In this document: positions 12,104 to 22,563 of the stretch, piece by piece
How the letters are laid out: the number at the start of each line of letters is the position of its first letter
Numbering within the stretch: position 1 is the stretch's first letter
From: Argentina anserina
Lineage: Eukaryota > Streptophyta > Magnoliopsida > Rosales > Rosaceae
Reading direction: 5' to 3'
Assembly: GCF_933775445.1 (NCBI RefSeq)
Contig: NC_065877.1
Coordinates: forward strand, 15,934,001-15,998,000
DNA: 64,000 nt
Translations under genes and position numbers: made by a program
Notes under the pieces: generated by a model
What the model was told of the DNA's origin: nothing
Databases searched by the model: none
The model's input: the letters and a program-made list of their open reading frames with translations, nothing else

Positions 12104-12599
12104 TCTATCATTCTCGCCGAATCATGCAGCTTGATGTAAGACGATAGTAATGCCCCCCCCCCCTTGGGTGGTTTGGCTTAATCTAGGTATAATGACTCTT
12201 TATAATTTGGCGATCCATTTTTAGTTCATGGCGTGTAAATATACAATCTAATGTAAATGGCTCAAACTGATGATTTTAACAAAAATGCATAGTGGTCAAA
12301 ATATACAAATTGCTAAAATTGCATATGTAGTTGCACACCGTGTATAGACAACTGTGTTGTACTTTTATTGTTCTTTAGTTTGAGCTTGTGAGTTTTGTGT
12401 TTCAGGGTTATAATATTAAGTCATGCTAATAAAATTTAATTTTATCTGTGTTGTACTTTTTCTTTTACAGAGTAATCAAACTTTGTTCACCAAAACAAAA
12501 AGGAGTAAACTATGTTATGAACTTACGATAATCCAACTCAAGTTACACAACTAAATCCAAACTATAACTTTAGAATGTTTGTAGGTCAGATTATTTAGA
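12104..12599. other. Intergenic, no gene seen
   Basis: About 500 bp of AT-rich sequence with a run of ten C near 12152. The segment aactta-cgataatccaa near 12521 is echoed as aacttgcgataatccaa near 13726. The two therefore bracket the GC-rich block between them, perhaps as a relic of an insertion. Confidence 0.4.
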
Positions 12600-13442
12600 T
12601 GAGAGGTCTATTGGGGTTAGGGGTGGCGGCCTCCGTTTCCTAAGCCACTCCGGCAACCTCCTGTATTCTCAACGAAGAATTCAAGGGATCCCCTTCACAT
12701 GATCGAAACCAGAGAGCAGATTCGTCCAGGCATCGAGGAAACTTCTCTCTAGGCTCACCAGGCAGATCAAGCAGGGTGTCGAGTAGTCGAAGCAGCTTGA
12801 CGGGACTGTGTTGTCCTGGGTGGCAGGGTCGAAGACCCGAATCGTTAGTGATCCGACTTGGGTATCCTGAACCTGAATCTTGGATCTGGGTCAGTGTCAA
12901 TAGAGTGTCGGAGGAGGCCAGAGGTGGTCTCGCGTTGTTCACTTATGGGATTTAGTACCACGTCTGATTGTCCGGCTGCGGCGAGACTCACATCTGGTTG
13001 GAGTCCTTTTGGCGACGTCTGGTGGTGACTGGAGGTGTGGGCTGATGCGGGGTCGGCCAGTGGAGCATTGGTTAGCTCCAGTGGAGGATCATTTGGGGGT
13101 ACACCAATCGAAGGCCTTTGGGAGCCCTTCAGAGTGGGTGGCCTAAGTGTTTTCCTTTGGGCCATCTCCTCTTAGGAGCCCTACTATGTGGGGTGGAGGA
13201 GTTGGGTCCTTATGGGCCTGATTGGTGCTTGGGTTTTGAGGCCCAGTGATTGTTGGGTTAGGATCTAAACCCAGGTGCTTGGCAGTGCTGGGTTTTTGAA
13301 TACCCAATGCCTTGGTTCTGGTTACTGAGAGTTCGATTGCTAACGTCACGAGGGGGACCTCTTGAGGTCGTTCAGATACAGGTACGTATCTCGAGGGGAC
13401 AACACCCTTGGTCGCCTTCGTGTCTCTCATGTCACATCTCAT
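12600..13442 (-). other. GC-rich block with overlapping minus-strand frames
   Basis: This 840-bp island is much more GC-rich than its surroundings. It carries three consecutive minus-strand open stretches: 13442-13143 (99 codons, MRCDMRDTKATKG), 13165-12845 (106 codons, Pro/Thr/Ser-rich) and 12942-12640 (100 codons). They overlap in different frames, as a frameshifted single coding sequence would. The low-complexity Pro-rich composition recalls the C-terminal part of a LINE ORF1 or a gag-like protein, but no zinc knuckle or enzyme motif is visible. I do not assign a function. Confidence 0.4.
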
Positions 13443-14059
13443 TTTCCCTACACATTATATAGAGTGGCGTTGTTAAAGACTTACAGTTACGGTTTCTTAA
13501 CAAACCTTTCAATTCTTTGACTTATGCAATGCAGCGATGTTGTGCGACATCTTGTCCTCTGGTTATAATCACATTCAAATGTTCATATGCGTCTTGTTAA
13601 CTTTCATATTTTTACAAATGCACATGTGCATTTCGTTGTTTTTAGTTCATATTCAATATTGTTGCATCGCTCCATGTATTTTCTTTAGTAGTTCAATATA
13701 ATTTATAGTTTTTCAAAAAACAAAAAACTTGCGATAATCCAAAATTAACATTTCAAATTTTGAATGTAGATGATGGTAACAAATGAGTCATTGAATTGAA
13801 TAACGTGAGATCACTGAGATGCAAGATTGAGTAAGCTAAAAGAGCAAATAGACATTCAGAAGAGAGTGCGGCTTCGTACCTAGCTTTCGGCATACTCTTC
13901 TTAGTTGTTGGATCGATGGTCATCCTTTCCATTTTCGTCCATGCCGATTACAAACATCATCAATTTTTTATTTGCATTATTTCTTTTGTCAATTTTGATT
14001 CTGCTAAGAGTATGGCTCGTCAACGGGCCGAGCCGGAACTTAGTACCTACGGATAACAA
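13443..14059. other. Intergenic, no gene seen
   Basis: About 600 bp of AT-rich sequence with nothing recognisable except a gcgggc-type short motif (cgggccgagccgg) near 14025. That motif resembles GC-rich subterminal sequence of the transposons nearby. Confidence 0.4.
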
Positions 14060-15260
14060 AAAAACATGCATGTTGACATAATAAAACCTCATTGACTGGG
14101 GTTTTGCCAAATGAGATTCCTTGTTGCGACCACGCACGATCAGTGACAAAAATTAGGTGATTTCAAATATGTAAATAGTTTTCGGCATTCACAACTTGGT
14201 AATGGATCATCCCTTAGGGTATATTAGTGGTGTTTTGGGTTTACCGGAAATTCCGACGGTCAAATGAGGTCTAAATTAGATGAAATTTCAAAATGGTCAC
14301 TAAATATATATACTGATCATATCGGATGGTGTCGATCGATTTCAAGAAATTTCCTTCATATAGTCGCTTCATAATGCGATAGTTTTATTGTAAACTAATA
14401 TAAAGGTTGTGATACATTAGTAGACACTTAGGCGATCGACAACTCCAGTTCGAAATATGGTCGATCGACACCAGCAGATGTGATCGGTATATATATTTAG
14501 GGAACCCGTAAAAATTTCGTCCGTTTTGGACATGATTTGACCGTCCGTATCTATGGTCAACCAAAAAATAGGCATTTTGACATATTAAAACCCCATTGAC
14601 CGGGGCATTACCAAATGGGTTTCCTCAGTGCGACTGCGCACAACCGGTGACAAAAATTAGGTGATTTCATATATGTAAATGGCTTTTGATGTTCGCATCT
14701 TGGTAATAGGTCTTCCCGTAGGGCATATTAGTGGTGTTTTTGGTTTACTGGAAATTCAAATGGTCGAACGAGGTCTGAATTGGATGAAATTTTTACAGGA
14801 TCACTAAATATATATACCGATCACATCGGCTGGTATCGATTGATCTCGAGAAGTTTCCTTCATATACTTGCTTTATAATGCGATATTTTTATTCTAAACT
14901 TAATGTAAAGGTTATGATACATTAGTGGACATATTAAAACCCCATTGACCAGGACTTTCCAAACTGAGTTTCCTCGGTGCAACCGCGCACGATCGGTGAC
15001 AAAAATTAGATTATTTCAGATATGCAAACGGCTTTCGACGTTTGCATCCTGGTAATGGGTCATCTCTTAAAGCATATTAGTGGTGTTTTCGGTTTATCGG
15101 AAAGTCTGACGGTCATACGAGGTCCGAATTAGATGAAATTTTAACAGGGTCTCTAAATATTAGTACTGATAACATCAGCTGATGTTGATTAATCCCGAGT
15201 TTACTTCATGTAGTTGCTTCATAATGCTACAATTTTATTTTAATTCTAGTATAAAGTTAT
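14060..15260. repeat. Three-copy degenerate tandem repeat
   Basis: The same succession of blocks appears three times, starting near 14067, 14569 and 14927. It comprises gacata-ttaaaacc-cattgac, gacaaaaattag-tgatttca, gtaatggg/gatca-c, atattagtggtgtttt, tagatgaaattt, actaaatatatata-tgat and ttcatataattgcttcataatgc. The first copy carries about 140 bp of extra sequence with two tcgatcgac motifs. There is no coding potential. It is probably decayed subterminal or internal transposon repeat, superfamily undetermined. Confidence 0.7.
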
Positions 15261-15580
15261 AATATAAAGTAATATAAAAAAATTAAATCTAGTATTATTA
15301 ACATATATAATATTTTATGTATAATTATTACTAAAAAAGACGTATAATTGATATATGTATAATATATTATATACATATATAATATTTTATTTCTTAGCGG
15401 GCTTTTACGGGCTGGGTCTTGCAGGCTTTTGGCGGGACAAGCTGAGTTTCACACCTTTAAATTAAGCTCGGCCCTCTACCCACAGAAGCGGGTTTTGGCA
15501 GGCTTTCTCGCGGGCCGAGTAAAAGCCCATCGGGCTTGCGGGTATCCACGGGCTTTTTGCATCCGTCGGCTAAATGATGA
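15261..15580. other. AT-rich then GC-rich transposon-like debris
   Basis: An almost pure A/T stretch (15261-15395) is followed by 180 bp rich in gggctttt, gcgggcc and agcccat motifs. The latter resembles subterminal sequence of hAT-like elements. No gene, and no TSD could be paired. Confidence 0.35.
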
Positions 15581-15588
15581 GGCCTAGC

Positions 15589-16177
15589 CTAAGTAGCACG
15601 GATACGGACACGAGTTTAAACCCTAAACCCTAAACCATATACGGACACGAGTGTCCGTATTGGACACGATTCGATACGTAGACACGACATATAGAAATTG
15701 TTTTGGACACGTTAATTAAATATTATTTTTAATATATATTTAAAAAAATATTTTATAAATTTGAAATTATTTAGAATTTTAGATGTATATATATGTCAAA
15801 CTGTGCATTAAAATGATAAAAACATAACTTGTTAGAATAGCTAAGGACTTGATAAGTACCTTGGATAACCAAGGTTCGAATCACACCACAAGCATTCCTA
15901 TTTTTATCACGAGTTTTTCTCCTTATATATATATTAATGTGTGCATAAATATAACAAAAACTGAATCTGTTGGAATGGTTGAGGAGTTGTTGAGTGTCTT
16001 GGATGACCAAAGTTCGATTCTCACCATAAGCACTTTCACTTTTATTATGAGTTGCTGCGTGTCCGCGTGTCCGGGCCGTGTCCAAAGTTAGTTCACGTGT
16101 CCACGCATGTCCGAGCGTGTCTGTGTCCGTGTCGGACATGTATTACGGTGTCATGAGCACGTGTCCGTGCTACTTAG
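15589..16177 (+). mobile_element. TIR element with paired tRNA-like modules, copy 1
   Basis: The 589-bp element is bounded by an 8-bp TSD, ggcctagc, at 15581-15588 and 16178-16185. The inverted ends are ctaagtagcacggatacgg and, reversed, ctaagtagcacggacacgt. Subterminal regions are packed with cggacacg / cgtgtccg motifs. The core holds two diverged direct repeats of about 130 bp. Each has a Pol III box B-like ggttcgaatcacac or agttcgattctcac and a box A-like tggttgagga stretch. Two and a half telomere-like aaccctaa units follow the left end. It has no transposase. The 8-bp TSD favours hAT, but the terminal bases are atypical. Confidence 0.8.
15833..16045 (+). repeat. Tandem tRNA-derived (SINE-like) modules
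   Basis: Module 1 (about 15833-15930) reads ttagaatagctaaggac, then ggataaccaaggttcgaatc. Module 2 (about 15963-16045) reads tggaatggttgaggagt, then ggatgaccaaagttcgattc. Both then continue with ccacaagca/ccataagca and tttttatcacgag/tttattatgag. The box B consensus GGTTCRANYCC is recognisable, but no acceptor stem closes around either, so neither is a functional tRNA gene. They look like a dimerised tRNA-derived SINE carried as transposon cargo. Confidence 0.55.
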
Positions 16178-16185
16178 GGCCTAGC

Positions 16186-16716
16186 TAAGAGTGAGGTTGT
16201 TAGAGTAGCGGGATCCATATACACATACACTGCATGAGGACGTCCATATACAATGTGTATTATATAGGACAAATTATAAAAAGGTATCATCTCCCAACTT
16301 ATATTAGAAAAAAAAAATCACTTCTTATGAATTAATTATAAAAATGTCATCACATTTAAGTAGAAATTATAAAAAGGTCAACAAAATTAGAAAAAAATCA
16401 CTTCAAAAATATTTTTCTGGACTGTTTTGCCATTTCTCACTCTTTTTCTTCTTTTTTTCATTCTTTTTCTAATTTCGGCAATAACTTTCTCGTCTGGCGA
16501 TAGATTTTGACGAAATTGGTACCGTTAGAAAGACCTCGCTCCTCTCTTTCATTTGATATACTACCCACAAGGGGCAACAACCATCACAAATGGTCTCCAA
16601 GCAATTTCAGCGAAACTGAAGCTCAAGGTTCCCTAATTCTAGCTATTCTCTTCATTCTTAGCATACTTATACCAATCTCATTTGAATTTTAACAAAATTT
16701 TACATTTCCTCTCTGC
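16186..16716. other. Intergenic, AT-rich, no gene seen
   Basis: About 530 bp containing repeated short blocks such as attataaaaaggt (twice) and aaaaaatcactt (twice), then the sequence tttgaattttaacaaaattt directly before the minisatellite. A similar block precedes the second minisatellite tract near 17867. Confidence 0.5.
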
Positions 16717-17640
16717 ATGTCACACCTCCTGTCACAACCACTGTCACAGACCCTGTCACAGACCCTGTCACACTACCTGTTACAACCGTTATCACACATG
16801 TTGTCACACTATCTATTTACACTAACTGTCACACCCACTGTCAGAACCTTTGTCACACTACATGTTACAACCACTATCACACTACCTATTACACTAACCT
16901 TCACACCCACTGTCACACCTACTGTCACTATCTATCACACCAGCTGTCACACTACCTGTCACATTATCTGTCACACCTGCTGTCATACCCGATGTCACAC
17001 TACATATAACACTAACTGCCGTTGTCACACTACTTATCACACTATCTGTCAGACTACCTGTCACACTCAGTGTCACACCCACTGTCACACCTCCTATCAC
17101 ACCCGCTGTCACACTTCCTATCACACCCGTTGTCACACTACCTGTCACACATGTTGTCACACTACCTATCACACATGTTGTCACACCTCATATCACACCC
17201 ATTGTTACACTACTTGTCACACTACCTATCACACATGTTATCACACCTCCTATCACACTCGTTGTCACACTACATGTCACAACCTCTGTCACAGCTTCTA
17301 TCACACTACCTGTCACAACCACTATCACATCCCTTGTCACAACCCTTGTCACACTACCTATCACAACCTCTGTCACAACCCTTGTCACACTACCTATCAC
17401 AACCTCTGTCACAACCCCTGTCACAACCTCTGTCACAACTAATATCACACTACATGTCACAACACCTGTCACAACTCAAAACCCCTGTCACAACCCATAT
17501 CACATTATGTACATGTCACAACACCTGTGATAACTTACAACCTCTGTCACAACCCATATCACACTATATACATATCACAACCACTGTCCCACTACCTATC
17601 ACAACCACTGTCACTGTCACACCTCATGTCACATCATTTT
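16717..17640. repeat. TGTCAC-type 12-bp minisatellite, main tract
   Basis: About 920 bp built from a 12-bp unit close to tgtcacactacc, with variants such as tatcacaacc, tgtcacacccac and tgtcacacctgc. Some units drift to 10 or 14 bp. Because the unit is a multiple of three, frames stay open on both strands for hundreds of codons (Ser-His-Leu, Cys-His-Thr or Val-Thr repeats). They carry no non-repetitive domain, signal peptide or codon bias, so I do not call a gene. Confidence 0.9.
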
Positions 17641-17903
17641 ATGTGATTGTTGTGACTAGAAAAAGAAGAAGAAGAAGAAGACAAATAAGAAGAAGAATGA
17701 CTAGAAATAATGTACCTTTGTTTATTATTATGTGATCTTGAACTTCTTAAATCAACTCAGATAATCTAAATATCGACATTAAATTGATGTATTACACTGC
17801 CTATCCTAATAGTTATCACACTGCCTATCACATTTCTTATCACACTACCTGCCACAATCTCCTTTGAATTTGAACATAATTTTGCATATTTAGACATTTC
17901 CTT
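17641..17903. other. Spacer between minisatellite tracts
   Basis: It contains a GAA-rich purine run (about 17657-17700), two isolated tgcctatcac units, and a repeat of the sequence that precedes the main tract (ttgaacataattttgcat against ttaacaaaattttacat). This suggests that a larger unit of flank plus minisatellite was duplicated. Confidence 0.6.
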
Positions 17904-18120
17904 TTGGCACACCCATTGTCACACTACCTATCACAGGTGATGTCACACCTGCTGCCACACTATCTATCACAGCTGTTGTCACACCTGCTGACACACCCGC
18001 TATCACACATGTTGTCATACCTGCTGTCACATCCGCTGTCACATTTGCTGTCACACCTACTGTCACAACCTCTGTCACACTACTTATCACAACCCCTATC
18101 ACACTACCTATCACAACTCT
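17904..18120. repeat. TGTCAC-type minisatellite, second tract
   Basis: About 215 bp of the same 12-bp unit as the main tract (tgtcacacctgc, tatcacacatgt, tgtcacaacctc). It ends in ctatcacaactct. It sits behind the duplicated flank at 17867-17903. Confidence 0.88.
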
Positions 18121-21100
18121 ATGACATGCAAAAAATTTGCATATGAGGGAAATTAGAAGTTTCCAACAGACAGAAGATAGTTATACAAATGAACACAGAA
18201 CTAGCTAATTAAGCCTTAATTATCAAACCCACAGTAGTATAGTTCTTCCATATAAAATCCATGACTCTCTCCCTTACACGTACTCATCTACTCTTTCTTC
18301 TTCTTCATATCTTTCTGTCCTGAAACTTCTTATTCCCCAAAGGCCCAAACTACCACCATCAAATCCTCGAGTTTATATATATAATTCAAATCAGTCAAGT
18401 TGTGTAGTTAGCAGGTTGCGGCATAATCGATCTTGACGGTAAGGAATTAAAAGAATAAGGAAAAGCTAGAATTGCATCTAATCGAATAAGAAGACTCAGT
18501 AAGCAAGTCTCCCGCTGACGACAATAGACTCTATGTGGCACTCGTGTAATTATTGTGACTTGTGGGGGCAACACTTTAAGAGTTTTAAGACATGACTTTT
18601 TTCTAATTTTCAAAACTTAAGTAACTATTTTCTCATTTCATATGTCAAAATCGACTTTTTTATAAGAAGCCCTATTATATATTCTAGACCAATATTCATT
18701 ATTGGTTGGTTACATTCAATTTGTTTACAAGAAATGGATGCGATCATTAACAACGTGATCCTATACATGGGGGCTGCGCTATTGCTATATAGCTCTTCAT
18801 GGAAACTTTACTGAAATATCGTATAAATGAGGATAACAAATGAATCACCTCATCGATCGAGGTGTGCGTGATTATACTATAAGAAGTATATATAGGAAAT
18901 CAGCCTTTGGAAAATTATACGATAATAATAGAGTCAGCTGCATGCAAGAGCAGACAAAAGAAAGCTAGGCGAAGGAGAAAAGAGAAAGATCTCCATGGAT
19001 CATGTAGAGTTTTGGCATAGGTGGCCAACAAATTATCAACAACCGCATTGGCCCCTATTGATGTATTGCCACATCCTCAAGGATTAGGCCCTCTTTTGAT
19101 CCTATTCATGGGGAGTGTCATCATAACTTCTGCCTAAAACAGAAGCATACGTAAATAAGTTTGCTGTCATTGCGCTTGAAACTTGACGTTTATACTAGCA
19201 ATGAATACGTCTCCACTACAATCGGGTTGATGCAAATGATATGCTTATGTTGCAAAATCCTAAGCAAACGTCATTGTATTCGCTACTCAGCAAGACTAGT
19301 TCTGGCACAAAACGCAACATCTCTCGCCTGGATCTCTTCAGTTCTCACACCCAATTTTCTATATATCCTTCCAAATATGCCAAAGAACTAAAATCGAACT
19401 CTAATTTGAAACTTTTAGATTCTATAGTATTTGCTAAACTAAATAAAAAACAGTGTTTATTTTCAAATTACGGGATACTGACAATACATCTTAGAAGCAT
19501 GCGAGCAGGTTTAAAGTTGCTTTTAAGAGCTGGTTTCAAGACTAATATGGAGTTGTTGAGACTTTTGCTGGTGGCGTCGCGGCGGTGAATAGTGCTCTTG
19601 GATTGTTGACCCCGTGGCAGAGACGAGATGGATAAGAAATTACAATACAGGGTGGAACTTATGGGAGCAACAATTGATTAGCATGTGCGAGAAAAATGTG
19701 TTGGCTGGGAGTATTGACAAAACCAGAAAAGGGATGCATGTAAATCTTCCTAGTCATTATCAAAAACAAAGAAAGGTGGAGCCTTCTTCCCATTGATGAG
19801 ACAAAAACGACTCTTTCCCTTTGAAGAAGAGGATTCCATTCTGTAATCCATCACAATCCACTCTAGCCCTTCAAGTCCCATCTTATTTGCTCCCAGTTCT
19901 TGTAATTTTTGGTACGGGATATATTATGTGCTCCCTATTTAACATTCAACAAAACCCCATCATTGCGAAAATATTACCCTCTTTATAAAATAAATAGAGT
20001 CGTCTTAGTTGCACTCTTTGCTAAACGGTGTGCGTTAAAATACGTAGATTTTATAGACTGTTATAGTATTATTTCACATGGTTGTTAATTATATTTTATG
20101 ATTTCGTTTATAACAACGGTGTGAGAGCTTCCGTTATTAGCCCTTTTGTTCAAAAAATAATGATAATAATATTACCACATACCTTATATGTGTGATATAG
20201 CTTGCACCAGAGATATATCGCAGGTGAACAATATATATATAATTGGGAGAAGAGAGCATCTATGACTGAAAAAACTTCCCAAAATATAGAGGGTCCCCTC
20301 TAAGATTTTAGACAAGGTTCCTCTCCCACCAGTGAGACTGAACACATAATAATGTTATTCTTGTGCGGAATAATCAAAGCTCTTTGGGACTATTGGAAAG
20401 GGTCCGGGCTTACATAACACCACAAAAAATAGAAGGAATGGTGAATCTGGTGATTGTCGTAATGCAAATTATGTGAAGAGGAAATGAGGAATGACACACT
20501 GGCCATCAATACTGATTAGAATGGGTGTCGGTGGCCTTCTTATTCTTGGCTTTTACTATGGATAGATGCATTTGAACTCTTAAGTCGTTTAGCATCCCAA
20601 GCTATAGATGAGAAATTAATATGGACAATTGTATCACCATCGCCAATCCAATACTATTGTGCCACTGAGTTCCCGTATGAGATATGCCCGAATGTTTATC
20701 CCCTCTTTTGAGATATCGAATATATATATTCGTTCTCCAAAATTTGATCCTTCAGAGCAACTTTAGAGTAGGTGTTTACCGTATAGGCGTATAGTATGGT
20801 TTCTTGTTTTTCCCTTTTTGTCCGCAACGTTTCATTTGGCTTAGTTGGGAAGGGGAGTTCCTGGAAGTCTTTTATGGTAATTTGTGTTTATACATTTTTT
20901 AGCCGTAGAAAAGAAAAGGTAGGCGTTTACACTAGTTGATGGAAAGGAAAATTTGAACGAACAGGTGGACATTCAACTAGTTGATGTTAATCGAACTCGA
21001 TTTAGTCACATTTATGATTGTTTCTTCGGTGAGATTCATGCATATCAGGGAAGAAGCATCAAATATTGGTTCTTTCATTCTAAGATTCTAAACCTCATCT

Positions 21101-22563
21101 GTGCTATTTATCTTCCTTAACAAATTAAAATTAAACGAAGAAAAAACTGATAACTAGTTGCAGTAATATATGCTCCCACTTCCCCACTAATCAATTTCTC
21201 CCTAATCTTATGTGGTTAACCTCCCACCATCTTTATGCGTACAAACTTCCCCGCCCACAACTCAAGTACAAAAAAAAAAAACTCCCCATATATTTCTTAC
21301 TTCAATAACTACTAAAAATTTACAAAGGTTACAGCTCCAATACATTATAGGGTTACATAAGAAAATGTCGAGCAACCACAATAACTCAAATTTCTTCATG
21401 ACCGCATCAAAGTGTTGACAGCAATTCTTACCATTTCAACTTGACTTTGTACTTGGAGCCGAATCTTATCATCAATACAAGCTTGAAAACTTACCCTGAA
21501 CCCTGAACCACGTAAATAAACTTACCTTGAACGAAACGCATAGAATCACAAGAACTCCAAATGTCAACTACTTTCGACATCGCTAGGCATCCGTTGTAAG
21601 TAACTAAGACCAGTAGACGATGTTGGGTTGGGACCAAACTCACCAAAGCCAAAAGCAGCAGCCTAAAAAAGCCTACACGTTTTCACGGCTTTGTTTGGCG
21701 CCCGCGTAAAAAGCAGCGTAAAATTAAAAGCCAACGCGGAGAAGAAGCAACTTAATTAAAGAAAGGCAAACAAAAGATCACATACCCACATCAATATCCC
21801 TTCACATCTCCCTACGCTCTTTTCTCTAGTAGTAGTAGTTAACTCACATTCCCTCCATGACCCTCACCTTCACCTTCACCTTCACCTTCTCATTGTTCTT
21901 TGTCCATTATTTTCACCATTTTGGGGGCTCCCAAATCTTCCTCATGTGCCCAGCTAGGCAAAAACATGAGGACCTTGATTTCTATTCTCAAACATGACCC
22001 ACTTCCACCACACCCCTCCTTTGCACTAATCATTTTTCCTTTTGGCTCTCTTACCTTAATCATTGTCACTAAACCACTACAGAAAATGGGTTTTGCTTAT
22101 TCCACCATCACAGCTATTGCTTAGCTGCTTCTTGGGTGCCACATACTCTTCTCCATCAATCTAGCATCAAAACCAGTATCTTCCATCCATTTTGTATTCT
22201 CATTAATCTTAATTCTAGTCCAAAAGGGTAATAGTTTCCTAACCCCAAAATTCAATCTACCATTATAATAATGGGTTCAAACCCAAAAGGGTAATAGTTT
22301 CTTGTACCAATGATTCTGTACCCAATAAAATCCAGGTCAATTGAACCTCTGAGATGAAGATAATGATACAAAAAAAATTACACCAAATAATGTGATTTAT
22401 TTGAACAAAAAAAAAGAATGTGATTTATTGCTAAAATTTGATATTATAAACAAGTAACAACAAAATTTGGAGTAATGGAGGGAATAAGAAATAGAGAAAC
22501 AATTTGTTTTTCTGGACAGTATCTTAATAAAGATTTCTATTTCTTTTGATCTTTATTTGTTTG
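18121..22563. other. Long intergenic region, no gene identified
   Basis: About 4.4 kb without a supportable gene. A promoter-looking piece lies at 18250-18400 (tataaaatcc, then a CTT-rich pyrimidine leader), but no coding exon follows it. Frames at 19161-19588 and 21212-21418 are short, unrecognised and of intergenic composition. A ttcacc hexanucleotide microsatellite (about five units) is at 21857-21886. The last 400 bp are the 3' flank of the minus-strand gene that ends at 22564. Confidence 0.5.

Noticed and set aside
15833..16045. Two tRNA genes
   Set aside because: Box B is recognisable, but acceptor and D stems do not pair and the units sit inside a transposon; called SINE-like modules instead.
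16717..17735. Repeat proteins of 237-241 codons in overlapping frames
   Set aside because: All are translations of the same 12-bp minisatellite, open on both strands, with no unique sequence.
16717..18120. CRISPR-like array
   Set aside because: There are no unique spacers; it is a contiguous minisatellite in a plant genome.
18169..18180. miR156/157-like core gacagaagatag
   Set aside because: Only 12 nt match; the rest of the mature sequence and a complementary star arm are absent.
19161..19588. Two overlapping plus-strand frames (76 and 115 codons)
   Set aside because: No recognisable motif; different frames of one AT-rich stretch with no splice or promoter support.
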